From NCBI RefSeq assembly GCF_001613425.1, contig NZ_BDCI01000003.1:186001-250000 (forward strand): a DNA stretch of 64,000 nt, written 5' to 3'. Below the pieces are notes generated by a model that was given only the letters and a program-made list of their open reading frames with translations, did not search any database and had not been told where the DNA came from. Every line of letters starts with the position of its first letter. Within the stretch, counting starts at the first letter, position 1. Shown here piece by piece: positions 52,110-60,140 of the stretch. Source of the stretch: Nocardia vulneris. GTDB taxonomy: Bacteria; Actinomycetota; Actinomycetes; Mycobacteriales; Mycobacteriaceae. Made by a program: the position numbers and the translations under genes.

Positions 52110-54233
52110 ATGACCACGGCGACCGATGTCCCGGCGATCGACCTCACCGCACCCGACCTGCGCGAGCGCGCGGAAGCCCTGCTGCGCGAGCTGGCCGGGC
52201 CGCAGGCCCGGCTACGGGAGGATCAGTGGACCGCGATCGAGGCGCTGGTGGTGCAGCGGCGCCGGGCCCTGGTGGTGCAACGCACCGGCTGGGGCAAGTC
52301 GGCGGTGTACTTCATCGCCGCGAAGCTGCTGCGGGGCGCCGGTCGTGGTCCGACGGTGATCGTGTCCCCGCTGCTGGCGCTGATGCGCAACCAGGTGGCG
52401 GCGGCCCAGCGGGCGGGAGTGGTTGCCGCGACCATCAATTCGGGCAATATGACCGAATGGGATGAAATACATACCCAGGTCGCGGCGGGCGCGGTCGACG
52501 TGCTGCTGGTCAGCCCGGAACGATTGAACAATCCGGACTTCCGCGATCAGGTGCTGCCCAAGCTCGCCGCCGACGCGGGTCTCGTGGTGATCGACGAGGC
52601 GCACTGCGTGTCGGACTGGGGCCACGACTTCCGGCCCGATTACCGCCGCATCCGGACCCTCATCGCCGACCTCGGCTCCGAGGTGCCGGTGCTGGCCACC
52701 ACCGCGACCGCCAACGATCGCGTGGTCACCGACGTGGCGACGCAGATCGGCACCGACACCCTGGTGTTGCGCGGCACGCTGGACCGCGAATCGCTGCACC
52801 TGTCGGTGGTGCGCTTCGACGACGCGGTGGAACGCACCGCCTGGCTCAGCGCGCAGCTGCACCGGCTGCCCGGCTCGGGCATCGTCTACACCCTCACCGT
52901 CGCCGCCGCGCACGACCTGGCCGACGTGCTGAACTCGCACGGGCACACGGTCGCCGCGTACACCGGCCAGACCGATCCGGCCGAACGCGAAGCGCTGGAA
53001 GCGGCGCTGCTGAACAACGAGGTGAAGGCGCTCATCGCCACCTCGGCGCTCGGCATGGGCTTCGACAAGCCCGATCTCGGCTTCGTCGTGCACGTCGGTG
53101 CGCCGTCCTCGCCCATCGCCTACTACCAGCAGGTGGGCCGCGCGGGTCGCGGCACCGCCCGGGCCGAGGTGGTGCTGCTGCCCGGGCCGGAGGACGCGCG
53201 GATCTGGAGTTACTTTGCCTCCGTGGCGTTTCCGCGCGAGCACATCGTGCGTGCGGTGCTGGACGCGCTCGACACCGACCGCCCGCTGTCCACCGTCGCG
53301 CTGGAACCGATGGTGGAGCTGAACCGGTCCCGCCTGGAGATGGTGCTCAAGGTGCTGGACGTGGACGGGGCGGTGCGCCGGGTGCGCGGCGGCTGGCTCA
53401 GCACCGGGCAGCCGTGGACCTACGACACCGAACGCTACGAGCGGTTGTCCGCGGCCAGGGAGGTCGAACAGCAGGCGATGATCGACTACCAGTCGACCGC
53501 CGAATGCCGGATGGAGTTCCTGCGCCGCCAGCTCGACGACCCCGGATTGCCTGCGGCGCCGTCGGATTCACCCGGCTGCGGACGGTGCGACAACTGCACC
53601 GGCACCCGTCCCGACGTCTCGGTGGACGCCGCGGCGGTCGCCGCGACCCGGGCCCGCCTCGATCGGCCCGGACTCGACCTCAGCCCGCGCAAGCAGTGGC
53701 CGACGGGCATGGCGAAACTCGGTGTCCCGTTGTCCGGCAAGATCACCGATGGTGCGGAGACCGGCCGGGTGCTGGGCAGGTTGACCGACCTCGGCTGGGG
53801 CCAGCGCCTGCGTGCGCTGCTCGACGGACCCGACGACCCGATCCCCGACGCGGTCTTCGACGCCTGTATCGCCGTACTGCGCGACTGGAATTGGGCGACC
53901 CGCCCCACGTCCGTCATGGCCCTCGCCGCCCCGCGCTACCCGGTGCTCACCGCGACCCTCGCCGCCCGTCTCGCCGAGGTGGGCCGCCTCGACGATCTGG
54001 GCACGCTGCCGACGCGTCCCGACCGTCCCCCGGTCTCCGCCGCCAACTCCGCGCATCGCGTCGCGGGCCTCTACGATTCCTGGGACGTCCCCGACCTAAC
54101 CGCCGTCGAAGGCCCGATCCTGTTGGTGGACACCCTTTCCGACACCGGCTGGACCCTCACCCTCGCCGCGCACGCCCTGCGCAAGGCGGGCGCGGACGCC
54201 GTCCTCCCCTTCGCCCTCGCCTCGGTGACCTAG
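52110..54233 (+). CDS. RecQ-family helicase with C-terminal PRTase-like motif
   Basis: A 707-residue superfamily-2 DNA helicase. Walker A is QRTGWGKSAVYF, the DEAH box VVIDEAHCVSDWGHDFRPDY, motif III ATTATAN, motif VI YYQQVGRAGRG. The zinc-binding cysteines follow (AECRMEF, CGRCDNCTG). In place of the usual HRDC domain, the last ~170 residues include ILLVDTLSDTGWTLTLAAHA, which looks like a phosphoribosyltransferase PRPP loop. Such RecQ-PRTase fusions occur in actinobacteria. Start is ambiguous between ATG 52101 and ATG 52110. Unwinds DNA in repair or recombination; the role of the tail is unknown. Confidence 0.88.
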   Translation: MTTATDVPAIDLTAPDLRERAEALLRELAGPQARLREDQWTAIEALVVQRRRALVVQRTGWGKSAVYFIAAKLLRGAGRGPTVIVSPLLALMRNQVAAAQRAGVVAATINSGNMTEWDEIHTQVAAGAVDVLLVSPERLNNPDFRDQVLPKLAADAGLVVIDEAHCVSDWGHDFRPDYRRIRTLIADLGSEVPVLATTATANDRVVTDVATQIGTDTLVLRGTLDRESLHLSVVRFDDAVERTAWLSAQLHRLPGSGIVYTLTVAAAHDLADVLNSHGHTVAAYTGQTDPAEREALEAALLNNEVKALIATSALGMGFDKPDLGFVVHVGAPSSPIAYYQQVGRAGRGTARAEVVLLPGPEDARIWSYFASVAFPREHIVRAVLDALDTDRPLSTVALEPMVELNRSRLEMVLKVLDVDGAVRRVRGGWLSTGQPWTYDTERYERLSAAREVEQQAMIDYQSTAECRMEFLRRQLDDPGLPAAPSDSPGCGRCDNCTGTRPDVSVDAAAVAATRARLDRPGLDLSPRKQWPTGMAKLGVPLSGKITDGAETGRVLGRLTDLGWGQRLRALLDGPDDPIPDAVFDACIAVLRDWNWATRPTSVMALAAPRYPVLTATLAARLAEVGRLDDLGTLPTRPDRPPVSAANSAHRVAGLYDSWDVPDLTAVEGPILLVDTLSDTGWTLTLAAHALRKAGADAVLPFALASVT

Positions 54234-54253
54234 CGGCAGCACGTCAACCCGCA

Positions 54254-54518
54254 GCGCCACACGCCGAGCGCCTGTGCCTCGGCCGAGTGCGGCGCTACCG
54301 GCCGAGCACTGCGCCACACGTCGAGCGGCCCGCTACAGGCCGAGCGCTGCACCACACGCCGAGCACTGCGCCACACACCGAGCGCTGCGCCACAGGTTGA
54401 GCGCTCCGCAGCACGCCGCGCGCTCCGCTACAGGTTGAGCGCTTCGCAACACGCCGCGCGCTGCGCTACAGGTTGAGCGCTCCGCAACACGCCGAGCGCG
54501 GCGCTACAGGCTGAGGGT
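54254..54518. repeat. About 13-copy ~19-bp noncoding hairpin array
   Basis: Between the recQ stop and the convergent toxin gene, units of the type GCGCTACAGGTTGAGCGCT recur every 17-21 bp, mostly 19, at roughly 54254, 54293, 54311, 54331, 54348, 54368, 54387, 54407, 54426, 54445, 54463, 54483 and 54501. Each unit carries short inverted arms (GCGCT...AGCGC). Two subtypes, ACAGGTTGAG and ACACGCCGAG, alternate in the right half. The last unit contains the stop codon of the toxin gene. The period is not a multiple of three, so it is not coding. Confidence 0.85.
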
Positions 54519-54812
54519 GGCGCGGAGGCGGGCGTCGAGGGATTCGCATTCGGCGGCGGTGAGTTCGCCGAGGTGCTCGGCGAGCCAGGGGCGGTAGGCG
54601 CGGTGTAGTTCGAGGGTGTCGGCCCAACCGTGTTCGGTGTGGGTGGCGAGCACGTGGCCGGGGTCGGCCTCGCGGAGCGGGACGACGTGCAGCCAGCGGT
54701 ACGGAGAGGTGATCACCGCGGAATCGGAGACCAGCACCACCGTCATGCGTCTGGGCAGCGGGGTGCCGTCGCTGAGCGCGGGAGAGTAACGCCAGATCTG
54801 TCCGCGCCTCAT
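54504..54812 (-). CDS. PemK/MazF-like toxin
   Basis: A 102-residue protein opening MRRGQIWRYSPALSDGTPLP then RRMTVVLVSD and WLHVVPLREADPGHV, the strand pattern of PemK/MazF RNases. The ATG at 54812 overlaps the antitoxin stop (ATGA). The C-terminal half (WADTLELHRAYRPWLAEHLG) is helical, with a tail ending LRATLSL inside the hairpin array. It is somewhat diverged from the first pair in the window (27.6-28.1 kb), so they are not a recent duplicate. RNA target unknown. Confidence 0.78.
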   Translation of the reverse strand: MRRGQIWRYSPALSDGTPLPRRMTVVLVSDSAVITSPYRWLHVVPLREADPGHVLATHTEHGWADTLELHRAYRPWLAEHLGELTAAECESLDARLRATLSL

Positions 54813-55048
54813 GCCGCGCCGCGGGCGTCGGCTTCGGCGGCCTCGGTGACGTGCACGTCGTCGTAGGCGGCGGCGCGTTCGGCTTCCTCGTCGACGGCGA
54901 GCTTGGCCAGGCTGTCGTGCACGAGCGCGGACCGCAGCGAGGCGTTGATCACCGAGGACAGGCTGCGTTTCTGCTGGTCGGCCGCCTGTTTCGCCCACTC
55001 GGCCACCTGCGGGTCCAGCGTCACCGTGACACGCGTCGCCTTGCTCAT
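54809..55048 (-). CDS. Ribbon-helix-helix antitoxin
   Basis: A 79-residue protein starting MSKATRVTVTLDPQVAEWAK, then QAADQQKRSLSSVINASLRS, the strand-helix-helix pattern of RHH (MazE/ParD-like) repressors. The C-terminal part is acidic and Ala-rich, typical of a toxin-binding tail. Two further in-frame Met codons lie upstream (55060, 55075); 55048 is preferred because it starts right at the DNA-binding strand. Coupled to the toxin, and divergent from the LigD-type gene, 62 bases away. Confidence 0.78.
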   Translation of the reverse strand: MSKATRVTVTLDPQVAEWAKQAADQQKRSLSSVINASLRSALVHDSLAKLAVDEEAERAAAYDDVHVTEAAEADARGAA

Positions 55049-55110
55049 ACTCACATGCATACCAGATCGATGCACTCGGCGCGGGCGCTCGATCGGCTAT
55101 CGTCGGACCC

Positions 55111-56085
55111 GTGGCCAGCAAGTCGGCGGCGTCGGCCATCGAATTGGATGTCGGCGACCGCACAGTCCGCATCAGCAACCCGGACCGGGTCTATTTCCCG
55201 GAGTCCGGTGCGACGAAGCTCGACCTGGTGCAGTACTACCTGAGCGTCGGTGACGGCATCGTCCGCGCGCTGCGTGATCGGCCGTGCATGCTGCACCGGT
55301 TCCCGAAGGGACTGTCCGGGGACAAGGTGCACCAGAAGCGGTTGCCCGCGGGTGCGCCGGACTGGATTCCCACGGTGCGCGTCTTCTTCCCCCGGTACGG
55401 CAGGCATGCCGACGAACTGTGCGTGCACGAATTGGCCGATGTCATCTGGGCGGTGCAGATGTCGACCGTGGAGTTCCATCCGTGGAACTCGCGCGCGGCC
55501 GATACCGAGAGCCCGGACGAATGGCGCATCGACCTGGATCCGATGCCGGACTGCCCGTGGTCGCGGGTGCAGCGGGTGGCGGGCGTCGTGCACGAGGTGC
55601 TCGACGAACTGGGCGCGGTCGGCTGGCCGAAAACCTCCGGCGGCAAGGGTTTACACGTCTACGTGCGGATCGCGCCGCAGTGGGGTTTCCAGGATGTGCG
55701 GCGTGCCGCGCTCGCCTTCGCCCGCGAGGTCGAGCGCCGCGCACCCGACGACGTCACCACCACCTGGTGGCGCAAGGACCGCGATCCCGCGATGCTGTTC
55801 GTCGACTACAACCAGAACGCCCGCGACCACACCATCGCCGCCGCCTACTCGGTGCGCGGCGTGCCGGCGGGCACCGTCTCCACCCCGGTCCGCTGGGGCG
55901 AGATTCCCGATATCGATCCACGGGACTTCACCATGCAGACCGTCCCCGCTCGTTTCGCCGAACTCGGCGATCTGCACGCGGGCATCGATGACGCGGTCTT
56001 CGAGATCGACCGGCTGCTCGAGTGGGCCGACCGCGACGAGGTCGACGCCGACCTGGAGCAGGAAACCGACCTCGACCAGGAGTGA
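55111..56085 (+). CDS. LigD-type polymerase (PolDom) protein
   Basis: A 324-residue stand-alone homologue of the LigD polymerase domain, an archaeo-eukaryotic primase-like enzyme that adds nucleotides at double-strand breaks in non-homologous end joining. It starts at GTG with ISNPDRVYFPESGATKLDLV, and has HRFPKGLSGDKVHQKR, the metal motif IDLDPMPD, and the nucleotide site KTSGGKGLHVYVRI. The ligase and nuclease domains of LigD are absent and no Ku gene is in view. Mycobacteria have similar separate PolDom proteins. The acidic tail (DADLEQETDLDQE) is unusual. Confidence 0.92.
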   Translation: MASKSAASAIELDVGDRTVRISNPDRVYFPESGATKLDLVQYYLSVGDGIVRALRDRPCMLHRFPKGLSGDKVHQKRLPAGAPDWIPTVRVFFPRYGRHADELCVHELADVIWAVQMSTVEFHPWNSRAADTESPDEWRIDLDPMPDCPWSRVQRVAGVVHEVLDELGAVGWPKTSGGKGLHVYVRIAPQWGFQDVRRAALAFAREVERRAPDDVTTTWWRKDRDPAMLFVDYNQNARDHTIAAAYSVRGVPAGTVSTPVRWGEIPDIDPRDFTMQTVPARFAELGDLHAGIDDAVFEIDRLLEWADRDEVDADLEQETDLDQE

Positions 56086-56181
56086 CCCGAGCCCGTCTGG
56101 CCAGCGGTGATAACGTCGCTGGGGCACTGATCGACGGTGCCGCGCGAATCCGTCGCACTGCTTCGAAGGAGGTCCATTTCC

Positions 56182-57132
56182 GTGCACCGACCGGCAGCAG
56201 CGATAGCGATCGGACCCGCCGACCCACCGCCCGCGCTGTTGGCGAAGGCGGTGGTGGAGGCCGGCGCACAGGTGACCGATCCGGCCGAGGCTCGCGGGTT
56301 GATCTGGGCGGGCACGCCGGGACAGTTCCCCGACGAGCTGCCCGCCTCGGTCGAATGGGTGCAGCTGCCCGCGGCGGGTGTCGAGCAATGGTTCGACGCG
56401 GGCATCATCGCGAACCATCCGAAGGTTCGATTCACTTCCGCCGCAGGCGCTTTCGCGGCCAGCGTGGCCGAGCACGCGCTGATGCTACTGCTCGCCGGAG
56501 TGCGTTACCTGCCCGAGCAACTGCGCGCGGCGAGCTGGCGGCAGCAGGACTTCGTCCCGCATATCGGGTCGCTGCGCGGCAAAACCGTCACCATCGTCGG
56601 CGCGGGCGGCATCGGCCGCGCGCTGATCCCGATGCTGATCCCGTTGGGCGCGCACGTGATCGCGGTGAACCGCTCCGGCAAGCCGGTCACCGGCCCCGGC
56701 ATCCCGGACACGATCGAGACGATCTCCACCGATCAGCTCTCCCGGGTGTGGGCGCGCACCGACCACGTGGTCGTCGCCGCGCCGGCCACGCCCGCGACCA
56801 CCCACCTCATCGACGCCGACGTGCTGGCTCGACTGAAACCGTCGTCGTGGATCGTCAACATCGCTCGCGGCAGCCTGATCGACACCGACGCGCTGGTCAC
56901 CGCGCTGGCCTCCGGGGCGATCGCCGGCGCCGGGCTCGACGTCACCGATCCGGAACCCCTGCCGGACGGGCATCCGCTCTGGGTACTGCCGAATGCCATT
57001 GTCACACCACATGATTCGAATCCGCCGCAATTGCGGCTAGCTGCCTTCGCCGACCATGTCGGCGCGAACGTGCGCCGGTTCGTCGCGGGCGAGGAACTGC
57101 TCGCGCCGATCGATCCGGAACGCGGTTACTAG
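56182..57132 (+). CDS. D-isomer-specific 2-hydroxyacid dehydrogenase
   Basis: A 316-residue NAD(P)-dependent dehydrogenase of the SerA/PdxB superfamily. The Rossmann motif is VGAGGIGRALIPMLIPLGAH (~137-156), with the catalytic Arg in VNIARGSLIDTDAL, Glu in VTDPEPLPDG and His in VTPHDSNPP. A GTG at 56182 with AAGGAGG ten bases upstream is chosen over a frame start at 56137. Substrate cannot be specified. It lies ~100 bases after the LigD-type gene and is followed by a perfect hairpin. Confidence 0.9.
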   Translation: MHRPAAAIAIGPADPPPALLAKAVVEAGAQVTDPAEARGLIWAGTPGQFPDELPASVEWVQLPAAGVEQWFDAGIIANHPKVRFTSAAGAFAASVAEHALMLLLAGVRYLPEQLRAASWRQQDFVPHIGSLRGKTVTIVGAGGIGRALIPMLIPLGAHVIAVNRSGKPVTGPGIPDTIETISTDQLSRVWARTDHVVVAAPATPATTHLIDADVLARLKPSSWIVNIARGSLIDTDALVTALASGAIAGAGLDVTDPEPLPDGHPLWVLPNAIVTPHDSNPPQLRLAAFADHVGANVRRFVAGEELLAPIDPERGY

Positions 57133-57138
57133 CCCCCG

Positions 57139-57167
57139 TACGTATGCCGAGTGGCTCGGCATACGTA
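57139..57167. terminator. Perfect 13-bp inverted repeat after the dehydrogenase
   Basis: TACGTATGCCGAG, loop TGG, CTCGGCATACGTA, seven bases past the stop. It could be a T-less terminator or, since the next gene starts 120 bases on, an operator. Confidence 0.6.
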
Positions 57168-57286
57168 TAGGAGCGCGAAAAGTACTTATCGATGACTGAT
57201 TCGGGGCACCCCCCTGCGGCCATAACGTAGTTCCTGTCAGCACAGCGACAGCGAAACCGCAGATCACAGCCCCGAAGGAGCTCATC

Positions 57287-57643
57287 ATGGACACCATCGT
57301 CGCCCAGTACCTGGAAGCCTGGAACACCACCGACGCCGCAGCGCGCAAGGCCGCAGTGGCCCGGGTGTTCACCGAGACCGCGGGCTACACCGACCCCCTG
57401 ATGTCGGTCACCGGCCACGACGCCATCGACGCCGGAATCGCCGCCGCGCAAGCACAATTCCCCGGCTGGACGTTCCGGCTGGCCGGTCCGGTGGACGCGC
57501 ACCACGACCAGGTCCGGTTCACCTGGGAACTCGGCCCGGCCGACGCGGCCGCCGTCGTCGTCGGCTTCGATGTGGCCGTGCTCGAGCAGGGCAAGATCGC
57601 CAACGTGTACGGCTTCCTGGACCGCGTCCCCGCGACTGCCTGA
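57287..57643 (+). CDS. SnoaL/NTF2-like small protein
   Basis: A 118-residue protein with the cone-shaped NTF2-like fold pattern: an opening helix IVAQYLEAWNTTDAAARKAA, then VTGHDAIDAGIAAAQAQFPG, the strand FRLAGPVDAHHDQVRFTWEL and a final DVAVLEQGKIANVYGFLDR. Such proteins act as small isomerases, hydrolases or ligand carriers. ATG preceded by GAAGGAG. Likely operon with the following membrane-protein gene, 48 bases on, ended by a strong terminator. Confidence 0.82.
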   Translation: MDTIVAQYLEAWNTTDAAARKAAVARVFTETAGYTDPLMSVTGHDAIDAGIAAAQAQFPGWTFRLAGPVDAHHDQVRFTWELGPADAAAVVVGFDVAVLEQGKIANVYGFLDRVPATA

Positions 57644-57691
57644 TCTAAACCCTCTCTCCCCCAAACTGATTCACCGAAGGATGGCACCGCC

Positions 57692-58111
57692 ATGACCACC
57701 ACCGCCCCGTCCTACCTGTCCTCCGTGCTCGCCCCCGGCCCGAAGCTGCTCCGTCTCTCGCTCCGCTTGGACGCGGTGGTCACCGGCGTCAACGGCCTGG
57801 CTTATCTCGCTCTCGCCAAGCCGCTGGAGTCGCTGCTCGGCCTGAACACCGAGATCGGCATCCCGATCGGCGCCTTCCTCACGCTGTACGGTCTCGCGGT
57901 GGCGGTCATCGGCACCCGGTCCACGATCAGCACCGGCGCCACCCGCGCCGTGATCGCGGCCAATTCGGCCTGGGTCGTCGTCAGCCTCGCGGCACTGCTC
58001 GAAGGCGCCCTGGACCTGAACACGGTCGGCTCGGTGTGGGCGGTCATGCAGGCGGTGACCGTCGGCGGTTTCGCCGCCCTCCAGTACCTGGGTCTGCGCA
58101 AAGCGTCCTGA
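57692..58111 (+). CDS. Small four-helix membrane protein
   Basis: A 139-residue protein with a short N-terminal tail and four hydrophobic segments (~28-48, ~57-78, ~88-107, ~113-133), ending in YLGLRKAS. It lies 48 bases after the SnoaL-like gene, with a GAAGG upstream, and is closed by a perfect terminator. No family recognised; similar proteins often sit near small SnoaL or regulator genes in actinomycetes. Confidence 0.75.
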   Translation: MTTTAPSYLSSVLAPGPKLLRLSLRLDAVVTGVNGLAYLALAKPLESLLGLNTEIGIPIGAFLTLYGLAVAVIGTRSTISTGATRAVIAANSAWVVVSLAALLEGALDLNTVGSVWAVMQAVTVGGFAALQYLGLRKAS

Positions 58112-58125
58112 ACCAGCCGAAACCG

Positions 58126-58166
58126 ACCGGGGTACCAGCAGACCTGCTGGTACCCCGGTTGTTTTT
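58126..58166 (+). terminator. Strong intrinsic terminator, 16-bp stem
   Basis: ACCGGGGTACCAGCAG (58126-58141), two bases, then its exact complement (58144-58159) and TGTTTTT. It ends the SnoaL/membrane-protein unit and separates it from the next operon. Confidence 0.92.
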
Positions 58167-58200
58167 GCAGGTCAAGGCCACCTGTAAGCAGCCTGCAACA

Positions 58201-58226
58201 AATGTGCCATTGACAACTGGCACATT
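58201..58226 (+). promoter_or_regulatory. Candidate operator of the lipase-monooxygenase operon
   Basis: Perfect inverted repeat: AATGTGCCA (58201-58209), 8-base spacer TTGACAAC, TGGCACATT (58218-58226). The spacer begins with TTGACA, a consensus -35, so a protein bound here would block RNA polymerase. It is 19 bases before the ATG at 58246. The MerR-type gene at the operon's end, or an unlinked TetR-type factor, could bind it. Confidence 0.6.
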
Positions 58227-58245
58227 CATGGATGATTCTGGGCAC

Positions 58246-59232
58246 ATGACAAGGTCAACGAGGACCTCGGTTCCCGGCGTACCCACGGCACCATCCGTGC
58301 AGGCGACGCTCGCCGCGACGGCCACCCGCTTCGGCCTGCGGCAGCTCAACTGCGCGGTGCCGATGAACGCGCCGGGAGTCTGGTTCGCCCGCAAGCTCGT
58401 CGCCACGTTCATGGCCGTCGGGGGTCCGGTGCCGAACGGTACGCAGGTCACACCGGTACGGGCCGGCGCGGTGCGCGGGGAATGGGTCCGCGCCGCCGGT
58501 GTGTCGTTCGGCCCGCGCGCGCTCTACTACCTGCACGGCAGCGCCTACGTGATCTGCTCCGCCCGCACCCACCGCGCGCTCGCCGCGCACCTGTCCCGCA
58601 AGACCGGCCTGCCCGTCTTCGTCGTCGACTATCGGCTCGCCCCCGAGCATCGTTTCCCGGCGGCGGCCGACGACGTCGAGGCAGGCTACAACTGGCTGCT
58701 CGAACAAGGCTATGCCCCGGAAAACCTTGTGCTCGCCGGTGATTCGGCGGGCGGGCACCTCGCGCTCGACCTGCTCGTGGAGAACGGCCGTCGCGGCATG
58801 GCCACCCCGGCCGGTGTCGCGTTGTTCTCGCCTCTACTCGATCTCACCCTCGGTCTCGCCGCCGAACAGGAACGGCAGCAACCGGATCCGCTCATCACCG
58901 CCGCGGCGGCGAGCCGGATGCCCGCCATGTACACCCGCGGCCTGCCCGCCGACGCACCACGGGTGCGGCTGAGCATCCCCGACGGCCTCGCATTGCCGCC
59001 GATGCTGGTGCAGGTCGGCGGCGCCGAAATGCTGCGCGCCGACGCACGGGCGCTGTGCGCGATGGTGCGCGCCGCGGGCGGCAGCGCCGATCTAGAGGTC
59101 TGGCCGGGCCAGATGCACGTCTTCCAGGCGTTGCCGCTGCTGGTGCCCGAGGCCGACCGAGCCCTGACGCGCGCGGCCGACTTCCTGTCCGCCGCACTGG
59201 CCTCCCATCCCGTCTCGGAAAAGGTGAGCTGA
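58246..59232 (+). CDS. HSL-family alpha/beta hydrolase (LipR-like)
   Basis: A 328-residue esterase/lipase of the hormone-sensitive-lipase family. The oxyanion motif reads HGSAY (97-101) where HGGAY or HGGG is usual. The nucleophile is Ser167 in AGDSAGGH, with the charge-relay acid in LVQVGGAEMLRADA and His in WPGQMHVFQAL. Start ATG 58246 is preferred, though ATG 58228 inside the inverted repeat is possible. One base separates it from the SDR gene. First gene of an operon like mymA in M. tuberculosis, where lipR has this place. Confidence 0.88.
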   Translation: MTRSTRTSVPGVPTAPSVQATLAATATRFGLRQLNCAVPMNAPGVWFARKLVATFMAVGGPVPNGTQVTPVRAGAVRGEWVRAAGVSFGPRALYYLHGSAYVICSARTHRALAAHLSRKTGLPVFVVDYRLAPEHRFPAAADDVEAGYNWLLEQGYAPENLVLAGDSAGGHLALDLLVENGRRGMATPAGVALFSPLLDLTLGLAAEQERQQPDPLITAAAASRMPAMYTRGLPADAPRVRLSIPDGLALPPMLVQVGGAEMLRADARALCAMVRAAGGSADLEVWPGQMHVFQALPLLVPEADRALTRAADFLSAALASHPVSEKVS

Positions 59233-59233
59233 C

Positions 59234-60139
59234 ATGTTCGGACTGGAAAATCTACTGCCCCTTGGTCATCGACCGCGGCGCAGCTACGGCGCGCGAGCGG
59301 TGGTGACCGGCGCGGGCAGCGGCATCGGCCGGGCCTTCGCGGTGGAAATCGCCAATCGCGGCGGCCACGTGATCTGCGCCGATATCGACGAGGGGCGGGC
59401 CGACGAGACCGTCGCCCTGATCGAGCGCAAGTTCCCCGGCGCCGCGCACGCGTTCCGCTGCGATGTCGCGCAGCGCGAGGACGTGGAAAACCTTGCGCGC
59501 TTTGCCGAATCACTGTTCGAGCGTCCGGTCACCCTGGTGATCAACAACGCCGGCGTCGGCATCGGCGGAACCCGGGTCGGCCAGGTCGGATTCGACGACT
59601 GGGAATGGGCCCTCGGCATCAATCTGTGGGGCGTGGTGCACGGCTGTGAGGTGTTCACGCCGAAGCTGCGCGCCGCTCGCCGCGGCGGCATCATCAACGT
59701 CGCGTCCGCGGCGGCCTTCACCGCCGCGCCCTCGATGGCCGTGTACAACGTGTCGAAGGCGGGCGTGCTCGCGCTGTCGGAAACGATGGCGGCCGAGCTG
59801 AGCGGCACCGGCGTCGCACTCACCGTGCTGTGTCCGACGTTCGTGAAAACCAATGTGGCCAAGGACGGCCGGATCACCCAGCAGTCCGCGCGGCTGGCCG
59901 ACACCTTGATGCGCTGGACCGGGTTTTCCCCCGAGACGGTCGCCCGCAACACCCTCGACGCGCACGATCGCGGACAGCTCTACGTGCTGCCGCAATTGGA
60001 CGCGCACGTCATCTGGCGGCTCAAGCGCTACTTCCCCGCCCAGTACACCTATGTTCTCGGCCTCCTGGATCGCGTACTGCCCCAGGACAACTCCCCCGCC
60101 ACCGACCACGCTTCGGTCACCGACAAGACAGGAGTCTGA
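59234..60139 (+). CDS. Short-chain dehydrogenase/reductase (SadH-like)
   Basis: A 301-residue classical SDR. NAD(P) site TGAGSGIG (25-32), NNAG (104-107), and catalytic Ser158, Tyr171, Lys175 (YNVSK). The C-terminal ~70 residues go beyond the core (QLYVLPQLDAHVIWRLKRYF), as in mycobacterial SadH/Rv3085-like proteins. It sits one base after the lipase stop and one base before the diiron-protein start, so translation is coupled. Likely oxidises or reduces a lipid-derived alcohol or ketone. Confidence 0.9.
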   Translation: MFGLENLLPLGHRPRRSYGARAVVTGAGSGIGRAFAVEIANRGGHVICADIDEGRADETVALIERKFPGAAHAFRCDVAQREDVENLARFAESLFERPVTLVINNAGVGIGGTRVGQVGFDDWEWALGINLWGVVHGCEVFTPKLRAARRGGIINVASAAAFTAAPSMAVYNVSKAGVLALSETMAAELSGTGVALTVLCPTFVKTNVAKDGRITQQSARLADTLMRWTGFSPETVARNTLDAHDRGQLYVLPQLDAHVIWRLKRYFPAQYTYVLGLLDRVLPQDNSPATDHASVTDKTGV

Positions 60140-60140
60140 C

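Noticed and set aside
54254..54518. Possible CRISPR array after recQ
   Set aside because: Units are about 19 bp and nearly contiguous, with no unique spacers of 30-40 bp and no cas genes nearby.
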